Shown here piece by piece: positions 15,823 through 24,193 of a DNA stretch of 64,000 nucleotides. Positions within the stretch are counted from its first letter, which is position 1; each line of letters begins with the position of its first letter. The stretch spans positions 1-64,000 of the forward strand of contig VXLM01000122.1 in the NCBI GenBank assembly GCA_009841605.1, given 5' to 3'. Source of the DNA: Dehalococcoidia bacterium (lineage in GTDB: Bacteria > Chloroflexota > Dehalococcoidia > Lucifugimonadales > VXLM01). The notes beneath the pieces were generated by a model. The model was given only the letters and a program-made list of their open reading frames with translations, ran no database searches and had not been told where the DNA came from. A program made the translations under genes and the position numbers.

Positions 15823-17298
15823 ATGCCACTAATCCCAAAAGTGATGAGCACTCAGCATCCGGACAACGCCACGCCGGCCCCAAATGCCGACAAAAGGGGA
15901 GTGCTGAAAGGCGAAGGCGAGGTCGCCGAGGCCGTCAGCGTTTTCGCCATGGGTTGCGACGAGCAGATGTGGGACTCCGAGGGCAAGGAAGCCGACAATC
16001 AAGTAGTCCGCAAGCTGCTCACAAACTACCCGGCCTTCTTTCGGCAGGAACGGTTGCTTGGTCGCGACATCGCCCTGACGCTGCGCGTGCCGAATCCGCG
16101 TATCGAGCGCGACATGCGAAAGTCGATGGTCGAGGCACTCCAGAGCGTGCCCTCGGCCTGGGATACGGTGCAAGGCTTCTATGGCGATGCGCAATTCGCT
16201 CCCATCCAGGAGGTCATCCTTCCCATGACGACCTCAGCCGAGGAGATATCCCTGGTTGAGGCCTACTATCGAAAGATCATCGTCGGACAGGAGGACCGGG
16301 ACCTGCTCGACGGCCAGTCCGTCAAGGACTGGGTGGGAGAGTTCCTCCCAAAGCGCCTTCGGGTGATTCCCCTCATCGAGGACATGGAGCATATTCTCCA
16401 CAGCGACCGCATCGTGGAGGAGTACGTTCGGGACAGGGACCTTCCGTACCAGCGGGTGTTTCTCGCTCGGAGCGACCCCGCGCTCAACTATGGCATCGTA
16501 GGTGCCGAACTGATCCTGAAAGTCGGACTCCTGCGTCTGCACAACCTTGAGCAAAAGCTGGGCATCCCCCTCTATCCCATCATCGGTGCCGGGTCGGTGC
16601 CGTTCCGGGGTCACCTGACCCCCGTGAACGTCGAACGCGCCTTCACCGAGTATCCTACCGCTCAGACCTTCACCGTCCAGTCCGCGTTCAAGTACGACTA
16701 CGGTCAGGACACCGTCCGCAACGCCATCTCGCAGATCCACGACCACGAGCGCGGCGAACCCGTACCCGTTGAGCAGGGGCGGGCCGTCGAGATAATTGAA
16801 AAGACAACCGCCGAGTATCAGTCACAGGTGCAGCGTCTGGCCGACACCATCAGGAACGTCTCGTCGCATGTCCCGAAACGCCGAGAACGCAAGATGCACG
16901 TCGGACTCTTCGGGTATGGCCGCTCCCTCGGCGGCGTCGGCGGCGTGACCCTTCCTCGCGCCATCGGCTTCTCGGCCTCCCTCTACTCCATCGGCGTGCC
17001 GCCCGAGCTTCTTGGACTCGGTGCGCTCGACGATGACGATCTCGCCTTCGTCCGTGAAGTGTATCCCAGCTTGGACGGCGATCTGCGGGCGGCCCTGCAG
17101 TTCGCCAACGAGCGACACGTCAAAGAACTGCTCGGAGATCCCTACATGGACATTCTTGGCCGGTTCACCGACGAGTTGGACCGGGTTCACGAGGGCCTGA
17201 CCAGCGCCATCTGGGCCAGCCTCAACCGCGACAGCTCTACCGTCGGGATCGACCACTACATCCAGGAGGCCGCCCACCTCCGTCTCTTCCTCGGCTAG
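15823..17298 (+). CDS. ppcA: Archaeal-type phosphoenolpyruvate carboxylase
   Basis: A 491-residue PEP carboxylase of the short, archaeal (PpcA) type, which fixes bicarbonate onto PEP to give oxaloacetate. It carries the diagnostic MSTQHPDN (8-15) and the closing region KMHVGLFGYGRSLGGVGGV with LPRAIGFSASLYSIG. Length is about half that of the classical bacterial enzyme, as expected for this family. A GGGGAG site precedes the ATG. A promoter-like pair lies upstream. Together with fumC it feeds the TCA cycle. This type is known mainly from archaea and scattered bacteria, so it is a lineage clue. Confidence 0.93.
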   Translation: MPLIPKVMSTQHPDNATPAPNADKRGVLKGEGEVAEAVSVFAMGCDEQMWDSEGKEADNQVVRKLLTNYPAFFRQERLLGRDIALTLRVPNPRIERDMRKSMVEALQSVPSAWDTVQGFYGDAQFAPIQEVILPMTTSAEEISLVEAYYRKIIVGQEDRDLLDGQSVKDWVGEFLPKRLRVIPLIEDMEHILHSDRIVEEYVRDRDLPYQRVFLARSDPALNYGIVGAELILKVGLLRLHNLEQKLGIPLYPIIGAGSVPFRGHLTPVNVERAFTEYPTAQTFTVQSAFKYDYGQDTVRNAISQIHDHERGEPVPVEQGRAVEIIEKTTAEYQSQVQRLADTIRNVSSHVPKRRERKMHVGLFGYGRSLGGVGGVTLPRAIGFSASLYSIGVPPELLGLGALDDDDLAFVREVYPSLDGDLRAALQFANERHVKELLGDPYMDILGRFTDELDRVHEGLTSAIWASLNRDSSTVGIDHYIQEAAHLRLFLG

Positions 17299-17302
17299 AC
17301 CC

Positions 17303-17959
17303 TCACTCCTCGCTTCCGTCGAGGTGGCGGGCATCGTTGAACCTGATGATGCTCCACAGATCAAAGTTGGTGCGCGTCCGGCCGTCTTCGTGCCACTTCT
17401 CCACGTCAATGGAGAACTCGAAAATAGCCGTGTTGCGAATCCTGAGAGTCCACAGCCGGTCCGTGCCCAGGAGCCGGTAGATGACATGGGTCAATATGCC
17501 GCCGTGGGAGAAGACCAGCACCCGGTCATCGTTTTCGTGCTCGGAAATAAGCCTGTCCACGATAGTCCCCGCCCGAACCAGGATTTCATCGTGGGTCTCG
17601 GCCCCTTCTATTGCGTCAAAGTTGCCATTCGCCAGGAAGTCCCTTATTTGCTCGGGGTACCGCTCCTCGATCTCCGCCCAGGTGAGCCCGGAAAATGTTC
17701 CCACGTCGTGCTCCATCAGTTCGTCCCACAACTCGATCGGGTTGTCCCAGTTGGAAGAAGCGATCTGTGCGGTTTCGAGCACCCGGCTCAGCGGACTGGA
17801 GTAGATGTGCGTGGGCGTGTAGTCCTCACGCGCCAGCCGCGACTTCAATCGGTTAGCCTGTAAGCGGCCGGCATCCGATAACGGAAAGTCTGCTCGGCCC
17901 TGCCAACGCCCCTCGGAGTTCGCCGTGCTCTCGGCATGTCGAATTAGTATCAAGTTCAT
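17303..17959 (-). CDS. Histidine phosphatase family protein
   Basis: A 218-residue phosphoglycerate-mutase-like phosphatase. The catalytic LIRHAES (4-10, His8 nucleophile) is followed by QGRADFPLSDAGRLQA, a second arginine region SSPLSRVLETA, the catalytic Glu in ELMEHDVGTFSG, and the second histidine in VFSHGGILTHV. I used the ATG at 17959 because homology begins there; the open frame extends a further 140 codons without similarity. It converges with ppcA with only 4 bp between stops. Substrates of this family range from sugar phosphates to alpha-ribazole phosphate and cannot be inferred here. Confidence 0.9.
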   Translation of the reverse strand: MNLILIRHAESTANSEGRWQGRADFPLSDAGRLQANRLKSRLAREDYTPTHIYSSPLSRVLETAQIASSNWDNPIELWDELMEHDVGTFSGLTWAEIEERYPEQIRDFLANGNFDAIEGAETHDEILVRAGTIVDRLISEHENDDRVLVFSHGGILTHVIYRLLGTDRLWTLRIRNTAIFEFSIDVEKWHEDGRTRTNFDLWSIIRFNDARHLDGSEE

Positions 17960-18072
17960 AACGCGCACAGGCGCAGAGTTTACCACACGACGATGGCCGA
18001 ATTCCGCTGTGTCATTTCGGTCGAGCCGGTCTAGGCCTGGTTCTCCGACGCCAATACCAGTTATGCAGTCCC

Positions 18073-18101
18073 TAGACCGCAAAGCATTAACGCCATACAA
18101 T
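18073..18101 (+). promoter_or_regulatory. Candidate promoter of HpcH-like gene
   Basis: TAGACC (18073-18078), a 17-bp spacer and TACAAT (18096-18101), 38 bp upstream of the start codon at 18140 and between divergent genes. Confidence 0.4.
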
Positions 18102-18139
18102 ATGCCCCGCACATTACACGTGAAGAGGTAACACGACAA

Positions 18140-18877
18140 ATGGAACCGACGAATTCGAGCGCGCTCACGCTCAAGAAGCGCATTCACGCTGGAGAGCAGT
18201 TGCTCGGCGTAAGCGTCCCACCTACCACTCAAAAAGGGCGTCTCGAAGACATCATCGCTTCGGGGCCGTACGACTTCGTCAGCACCGACAGTCAGCACAC
18301 CGCCTTCAATGAGGAGACCATCGTCGCATTCTGCGAGATGGCTGCTGAAATCGGGATCCACGTTCAGTTCCGAATCAAGCACACTCGCCTAACTTACTTG
18401 ATCGGCAACTATCTCGATCTCGGCCCCACCGGCGTCGAGGTCCCACAGGTCGAGACCGAGGAAACGGTCGACGAGGCCGTCGGCAACTTCTACTACATCC
18501 CCGATGGAGTCCGAAGCTGGGGAGGCCGCACCCGCCTCGGCTTTGCAGAGCGCGGCGGCGATCATGTCGCCTACCGCAAGTGGTGGAACTCCACCGGAGT
18601 CCTCTGGATTCAAATCGAGTCTCTCCACTCCGTTTCCAACGCGCACATCCTCGCCAAGCCCGGCGTCGACTGCCTCTCGTTCGGCCCGATGGACTTGACG
18701 CTCGATATAGAAATCCACCCGAATCACCCGTTCCGGTCCGTCGACGACTGTGTGAAGCACGTTCTCAAACAGCTCGAAGGCACCGGAACCAAGCTGGTCC
18801 ACCGCAACAACACGTCCGACACCCGTCAGAAGTACATCGACATGGGCGTTCCGATCTTGCTTGAACTGGCCCGCTAG
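18140..18877 (+). CDS. HpcH/HpaI-type aldolase
   Basis: A 245-residue class II aldolase-like TIM barrel of the HpcH/HpaI family, whose members cleave 2-keto-3-deoxy acids to pyruvate and an aldehyde with a divalent metal. Visible landmarks are LKKRIHAGEQLLGVS, YDFVSTDSQHTAFNEE, the metal-site region WIQIES and GPMDLTLDI. The HxH and Arg layout is less typical than in HpaI, so activity on a different 2-keto acid or even a lyase role is possible. An AGAGG site precedes the start. The NHL-repeat gene follows after 29 bp and may be co-transcribed. Confidence 0.8.
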   Translation: MEPTNSSALTLKKRIHAGEQLLGVSVPPTTQKGRLEDIIASGPYDFVSTDSQHTAFNEETIVAFCEMAAEIGIHVQFRIKHTRLTYLIGNYLDLGPTGVEVPQVETEETVDEAVGNFYYIPDGVRSWGGRTRLGFAERGGDHVAYRKWWNSTGVLWIQIESLHSVSNAHILAKPGVDCLSFGPMDLTLDIEIHPNHPFRSVDDCVKHVLKQLEGTGTKLVHRNNTSDTRQKYIDMGVPILLELAR

Positions 18878-18906
18878 AATCACAACAAAAAAGGAAGCAG
18901 CACAAC

Positions 18907-19866
18907 ATGGCACAACTCGGCAGCGGCGAATACACGTATGAGGTCTCCGGCGACAATTGGGGCGAACTGCCCGACGGTTGGATCTATCAGGAGGCAACGG
19001 CAGTCGCAGTAGACAGCAGCGACAATGTCTACGTATTCAACCGGGGCGGGCACCCGGTCATCGTCTTCGACAGCGACGGGAAATTCCTGCGCTCCTGGGG
19101 CGAGGGTATCTTCGATACGCCACACGGGATCACCATCGGTCCCGACGACTCGGTGTACTGCGTCGACAACGGCGACAGCACAATAAGAAAACTCACGACC
19201 GATGGGAAGCTGATATTCACACTGGGAGATCCTGGCAATCCGGCTCCTGCCATGAGCGGCAAGCCGTTCAACCGGCCTACGCACGTGGGCGTCAACCCCC
19301 GCAACGGGATTCTCTACGTCGCCGACGGATACTCAAACGCGCATGTTCATACCTATGATCCCGATGGCAATTACCTTGGCACGTGGGGAGAGTCAGGCAC
19401 CGACGTGGGACAACTCAACATCGTCCACAACATCGACATTGACAGCGACGGGTACGTCTACATCGGCGACCGGGAAAACCACCGCGTGCAGATCTTCGAT
19501 GAGAACGGTAAATACGAGACGCAGTGGGTGAATATGTCTAGGGCCGCAGCCGTGTACATCGACAAACGAGGCGAGAGCGACATCGTCTATGTTGGCGAGT
19601 ACTTCGCGGGGATCGCGTCGAACGTGATAGGCACCGATCTCGGCCCTCGCGTGTCGATCTACCAGACCGACGGTACACTCTTGGCGCGAGTCGGACGAGA
19701 GAGCTACGGCGACGAGCCGGGCAGGTTCTACTCGCCGCACGGCATCGCGGTAGACTCAAAGGGAGACATCTATGTTGCCGAGGTGTCGTACAGCGACTAC
19801 GGCAGTAAGATGGAGCCACCTCGCGAGCTGCGGTCGATGCAGAAGCTGGTCAAGACAGGGGCGTAG
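18907..19866 (+). CDS. NHL-repeat beta-propeller protein
   Basis: A 319-residue six-bladed NHL propeller. Repeats of the type VDSSDNVYVFNRG, IGPDDSVYCVDNG, VNPRNGILYVADGY and IDSDGYVYIGDRENHRVQIFD are regularly spaced, and the last blade is VDSKGDIYVAE. This resembles peptidyl-alpha-hydroxyglycine lyase-like and SMP-30-like propellers, but no signal peptide is seen and no catalytic set is obvious. Relatives in the same kind of genome lie next to catabolic genes, as here with the HpcH-like aldolase 29 bp upstream. The role is probably binding or hydrolysing a small catabolite; not proven. Confidence 0.82.
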   Translation: MAQLGSGEYTYEVSGDNWGELPDGWIYQEATAVAVDSSDNVYVFNRGGHPVIVFDSDGKFLRSWGEGIFDTPHGITIGPDDSVYCVDNGDSTIRKLTTDGKLIFTLGDPGNPAPAMSGKPFNRPTHVGVNPRNGILYVADGYSNAHVHTYDPDGNYLGTWGESGTDVGQLNIVHNIDIDSDGYVYIGDRENHRVQIFDENGKYETQWVNMSRAAAVYIDKRGESDIVYVGEYFAGIASNVIGTDLGPRVSIYQTDGTLLARVGRESYGDEPGRFYSPHGIAVDSKGDIYVAEVSYSDYGSKMEPPRELRSMQKLVKTGA

Positions 19867-19869
19867 ACT

Positions 19870-21114
19870 TTAGGGACCGCTGCTTGTCCACTCATCCGTG
19901 TCGGCGTCGTACGCTTCGACCGTCTTTTCGGTCGCCCCGCCAGCGACCAAAATCCGACCGTCGTTGAGCAGGGTCGCAGTGTGTCCGGAGCGCTCTACTG
20001 ACATCGGGGCGATCTCCGACCACGCCCAAGTCATTGGATCCATGTACTCCGCAGAGTTGACCGGACCGCTTGCGATTGACCCCCCAATGGCAATGACTCT
20101 ACCGTCCGGAAGCAGTGTGATGGTGTGCTTCATTCTTCCATGCACCGTGTCAGGGGCCTTGCTCCATTCGTTCGTCTTCGGATCGAACACTTCGCTTCCG
20201 GGAATTATGCCCCCCTTGGCTCTTGACATGCCGAAGCCTCCCGTGAACAAGACGGTGCCGTCTGAGAGCACGATCGCCGTATTCGCGAACGTCTTACGGG
20301 CCATCGTAGCCGTCCGCATCCACTCGTCGATGGAGGGGTCGAATACCTCGGAAGACGCTAGCCCTTCGGCCTGATTGTACCCGCCCGCGATGAGCACCCT
20401 GCCATCTTTCAGCACCAAGGCAAGGCCGCCGCTGTGCCCCTCGCGCATGTCGCTTGCTCGAGACCACGTGTCCGTTTGCGGGTCGTAGATTTCGGTCGAC
20501 AGCAGCGCCCCTACAGCGGAGATGTTCGCAAGAATGCCCATGCCGCCCAGGGTTTGGCCTACTCCTCCTACGACTGCCACCCTGCCGTCGTGAAGAGAAA
20601 GCGCAAAGTGCCCCCGGCGCACCGTTCGCATGCCCTCGTGCTCCGACCACTTCCCTGTACTGGGATCGAATATCTCAGTTGTGCCTAATAGTTCGAGCTT
20701 TTCATTCATCCCGCCCGTTACCATCACTCGACCGTCCTTCAGGAGCGTGGCGGAATGTTCCGTTCGAGCCTCTTTCATCTCATCCGCCGCGAACCAGCGG
20801 TTCGTCTCAGGTTCGAATATCTCGACTGTACCGAGAGGATTGAACCCCTCATCCATTCCTCCCACTACCAACACACGACCGTCCCGAAGCAGTGTAGCGC
20901 TATGATTAACCCGAGATTGCATCATCGAGCCGAGGGAGTCCGAGCTCTCGGCGGTTGGAATTGCTTCGATAGTCGGCGTCGCACGCACTTCGGTGCCAAT
21001 TGGGCTCGGGTTGACTTTAGGATCGGAGGGCAGTGTGTGATCGTCACCGGAGCTGCAGGCTGCCAGAGTGATGAGGGTAATGATTCCGGCAAGGGTCGCT
21101 GCTGACGCACACAT
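19870..21114 (-). CDS. Kelch-repeat lipoprotein
   Basis: A secreted beta-propeller of 414 residues from the ATG at 21114. That start gives a short signal peptide ending in TLAAC; an alternative ATG at 21168 adds 18 residues with arginines. After a Pro/Thr-rich linker there are about seven Kelch blades with the pattern HSATLLRDGRVLVVGG followed by EIFEPETNRW. Such proteins bind ligands or proteins at the cell surface; some resemble galactose oxidase, but no copper-site residues are evident. It converges with the NHL-repeat gene, with 3 bp between stops. Confidence 0.85.
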   Translation of the reverse strand: MCASAATLAGIITLITLAACSSGDDHTLPSDPKVNPSPIGTEVRATPTIEAIPTAESSDSLGSMMQSRVNHSATLLRDGRVLVVGGMDEGFNPLGTVEIFEPETNRWFAADEMKEARTEHSATLLKDGRVMVTGGMNEKLELLGTTEIFDPSTGKWSEHEGMRTVRRGHFALSLHDGRVAVVGGVGQTLGGMGILANISAVGALLSTEIYDPQTDTWSRASDMREGHSGGLALVLKDGRVLIAGGYNQAEGLASSEVFDPSIDEWMRTATMARKTFANTAIVLSDGTVLFTGGFGMSRAKGGIIPGSEVFDPKTNEWSKAPDTVHGRMKHTITLLPDGRVIAIGGSIASGPVNSAEYMDPMTWAWSEIAPMSVERSGHTATLLNDGRILVAGGATEKTVEAYDADTDEWTSSGP

Positions 21115-21439
21115 TGACGAGCGCGCAGTCCGTCTCAATTGGCATTCACCGTAGGGGCGTCTAGGCAAATTCGCACCGCTCCCTGAGATCAGACTGTCGA
21201 TAATAGATATGGTGGTGTCTATGCGTACCCGGCTTCGCCGCAGTCCTTGAATCCGGATTTACGCCTGAGATGGGACCCTCTTGTAGACAGTATCACATAC
21301 ACAGTGACGGCGATGGATGACAATTTGGGAAACGCTGAGCTACATTTCATGTATGTGAATCAGGGTGTTGCGGCAGCAGCGTTGTCTTTGGTCCCATCAG
21401 ATATTAGAACCCCATTGCCGAATGACCGTTGTACTTACT

Positions 21440-23482
21440 ATGAGCATATTTCACCGTTTGAGCCGAAAGAGTCGCACGCTGGTACCGGTTCTTATCGCGA
21501 CCACAATTTTGACGATGCTGATAATCGCATCGTGCGGGCAGGCGGCGAAACGTCCCACGCCTACAGCTATGCCGCTTCCCGCTGACGAAGCCGCCGAGTC
21601 ACCCACACCTGCCACGGCCGGTGCATCTCCGATTTCAGATTCACCTCCCGCGGCTACAGACGTTCCCGCTGTACCTGAAGCAGCTACGCCCGTTCCACAG
21701 CCGACAGCATTAGCTAGTCCCTCCGCTGTCCTCCCTCGCAGTCTTCCACACGAACTGCCGGAGCGCGATCTTCACACTCTGGCCGAACGACTCGGTGGAG
21801 TGCCGAAAGGCTCGCACCGGACATTGGATGCCGTTCCCATCGAAGAGCAAGTTGGAGATCAACAACAGTTCTTCGTGGTAGACATTGATACCGACACGAC
21901 GTATGTGGTCGACGCGACGCTTCAGGTCGTCAGTCCCAACGCATACTGGTATGTGGATGAGGTGCTGGACATTTCGGACGAGGACCTGCGACTGGCCGCG
22001 AGCGAGTACGAAAGCAGCATTCGACCCCAGATGTTGGAGTCCTTTGGTGATGTGTGGAACCCGGGAGTGGACGGCGATTCCCGGCTGACCATCCTTCACT
22101 CCGATCTCGGTGGTGGAGTTGCAGGGTACTTCGATTCGCGCAACGAATTCCCACGGCATACGCATCCCCATAGCAACGAGCGGGAAATGCTCTTCATGGA
22201 CGGGGCTGCGTTCCGGCCCGGCACGCCCGAATACATGAAGGTGTTGACTCATGAACTCCAGCACGCCATCCACTGGGCGCACGATCAGGGAGAGGAGGCT
22301 TGGATCAACGAGGGCCTGTCGGAAGTGGCAACGGAACTGGTCGGCTACTCGCCGACCTTCATCGAAGCATTCCTTGGAAGACCGCAGACTCAGCTCACAT
22401 TTTGGGTGGAAGGCGCCGGCAGCATACCTCACTATGGCGCCGCTACCCTCTTCATGCTCTATTTGCTCGAACACTACGGCGACTCCGGCAGCCTCCATGA
22501 ACTCATTGCCAACCCTGCCGATGGTGTCGAGGGCATCAACGATTTTCTCCGTCCGCATGGGAAAACATTCGACGAGGTATACGCCGACTGGATAGCCGCC
22601 AACTACCTCGATTCGGAGACGGGACTATACGGATATTCCGATCATCAAGTACAGGTCTCACGGATCGACCAAATTGACGAGCTAGGAAAGACGACGGGAT
22701 ACCTCGCGCCGTATTCATCGAGGTACTTTGATTTCTCAACACTGTCCGGTGACATCAAAATCGAATTTCAGGGCGATGCGACCACGCGGCAGGTGCCTAC
22801 CAGGTGCCATAGTGGGGACCGGTGTTGGTGGGGCAACCGTGGCGACTCCATTGACACCACGCTGACCCGCGAGTTCGATCTCACGGACCTTTCGGAGGCG
22901 ACGCTCGAATTCATGGTGTGGTTCGACATCGAGGAGGGTTGGGACTATGCCTACGTGGAGGCGTCACCCGACGGAGGTGAGACCTGGATCATCTTGGAGG
23001 GCGACCACACCACCGAGGAGAACCCAGTAGGCAACAGCTACGGACACGGCTACACGGGGGCGTCCCTAGGCTGGCTTCAAGAACGCATCGACCTCACCCA
23101 ATTTGCGGGATCAAAGCTGCTGGTCCGATTTGAGTACATTACCGATGCCGCGGTGTACGAGAATGGTCTCGTGATCGACGACATAGGAATACCGGAACTC
23201 GAGTTCCTTGATGATGCTGAGAGCGACGGTGGGTGGAGCGCACGGGGATTCGAGCGTATCGACAACGTCGTGCCCTTGAATTACGTCGTGCTTGTCATTG
23301 AGCGCGAGCGTGACGGGACCGACACCGTGCGCCGAATGGAAATCGACCAGCATGGGCACGGTGACATCGCGGTAAGAGGACTGGGCGACGAAGTGTGGAA
23401 CACTGTCGTGGTGGTCTCACCCCTTGCCCGTAACACGCATCAACTCTCCCAATTCACCTTGAGGATACGGGAAGGCTCTTAG
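21440..23482 (+). CDS. Secreted gluzincin metalloprotease lipoprotein
   Basis: A 680-residue extracellular zinc protease. The N-terminus is a lipoprotein signal with RLSRKSR, a hydrophobic stretch and LIIASC. A long Pro/Ala/Thr linker follows (about residues 35-95). The catalytic motif is HELQH (271-275) with the third ligand in INEGLSE (Glu291), the gluzincin spacing seen in M30 hyicolysin-like peptidases. Residues about 460-620 form beta-rich domains like the C-terminal modules of immune inhibitor A proteins (WWGNRGDSIDTTLTREFDL and a VIDDIGI strand). It probably degrades environmental proteins at the cell surface. Confidence 0.85.
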   Translation: MSIFHRLSRKSRTLVPVLIATTILTMLIIASCGQAAKRPTPTAMPLPADEAAESPTPATAGASPISDSPPAATDVPAVPEAATPVPQPTALASPSAVLPRSLPHELPERDLHTLAERLGGVPKGSHRTLDAVPIEEQVGDQQQFFVVDIDTDTTYVVDATLQVVSPNAYWYVDEVLDISDEDLRLAASEYESSIRPQMLESFGDVWNPGVDGDSRLTILHSDLGGGVAGYFDSRNEFPRHTHPHSNEREMLFMDGAAFRPGTPEYMKVLTHELQHAIHWAHDQGEEAWINEGLSEVATELVGYSPTFIEAFLGRPQTQLTFWVEGAGSIPHYGAATLFMLYLLEHYGDSGSLHELIANPADGVEGINDFLRPHGKTFDEVYADWIAANYLDSETGLYGYSDHQVQVSRIDQIDELGKTTGYLAPYSSRYFDFSTLSGDIKIEFQGDATTRQVPTRCHSGDRCWWGNRGDSIDTTLTREFDLTDLSEATLEFMVWFDIEEGWDYAYVEASPDGGETWIILEGDHTTEENPVGNSYGHGYTGASLGWLQERIDLTQFAGSKLLVRFEYITDAAVYENGLVIDDIGIPELEFLDDAESDGGWSARGFERIDNVVPLNYVVLVIERERDGTDTVRRMEIDQHGHGDIAVRGLGDEVWNTVVVVSPLARNTHQLSQFTLRIREGS

Positions 23483-23489
23483 ACGAACT

Positions 23490-24095
23490 CTAGAGTTCGT
23501 CCAAGCGGTAGTAACTGTCCTTGTTGACGCCCTCCGTGTCCCCCTCTGGGGCCGCACCTGCGAGAAGCTCGTCGATCCACGTCTTGAGCGTGTCGATGTC
23601 GATCTCGCCGACCCACCGTCGAGCCACCGTTCCGTCGCCGTCGACCACGAACGTCACAGGGATGCCTACGACTCCATAGTCGATGGAGATGCGTCCCCCT
23701 ACGTCGAGGCCGTTGGGGTAGGTGACTCCGAACTCATCGAGGAACCGTTTCGCGGGCTCCGGGGTGTCCTGAATGTTCGCGCCAACGAAGAGAACATCTT
23801 TGTCTTGATAAACTTGCGACGCGGCCTCCAGGTCGCGGGCCTCCGTGCGGCAGGGGGGGCATGTCGATGTCCAGAAGTTGATGACCACGACTTTGCCGCG
23901 CTGTTCGGATAGCGTGATATCGCCGTCACCGAGCAACTCCAACCGAAAGTCGGGAGCGGGTTGATCGACCCGGGTAATGCCGCTCAGTCCCGTGATGGAA
24001 GACCTGTTGGACAGTCCCCATGCCAAGAGACCCACAAGCCCCACGATGAACAGTGTGCCTACGACGAGGATGCCAATGCGTAGGGTGATGCTCAC
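23490..24095 (-). CDS. TlpA-like membrane-anchored thioredoxin
   Basis: A 201-residue TlpA/ResA-type protein. One membrane helix (about 5-28) anchors a periplasm-side thioredoxin fold with NFWTSTCPPCRTEA (Cys79 and Cys82) and a cis-proline region GIPVTFVVDGDG. Such proteins reduce apocytochrome or other exported thiols, which fits an organism with lipoprotein cytochromes c. The start is a GTG at 24095. The sortase-like gene lies 98 bp upstream on the same strand, so both may be transcribed together. It converges with the metalloprotease gene, 7 bp apart. Confidence 0.9.
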   Translation of the reverse strand: MSITLRIGILVVGTLFIVGLVGLLAWGLSNRSSITGLSGITRVDQPAPDFRLELLGDGDITLSEQRGKVVVINFWTSTCPPCRTEARDLEAASQVYQDKDVLFVGANIQDTPEPAKRFLDEFGVTYPNGLDVGGRISIDYGVVGIPVTFVVDGDGTVARRWVGEIDIDTLKTWIDELLAGAAPEGDTEGVNKDSYYRLDEL

Positions 24096-24193
24096 GGCGT
24101 GGTGACAGGAGCCAAAGAGGACTCAAGCAGATGCGAGAACTGCACTCGGGCAGGAGAGTGTCGATAGTGCGAACGGTCAGAGCGCAACTGCAA

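Noticed and set aside
17960-18382. Upstream extension of the histidine phosphatase
   Set aside because: The catalytic LIRHAES needs to lie near the N-terminus; the extension overlaps the neighbouring promoter and the start of the HpcH-like gene.
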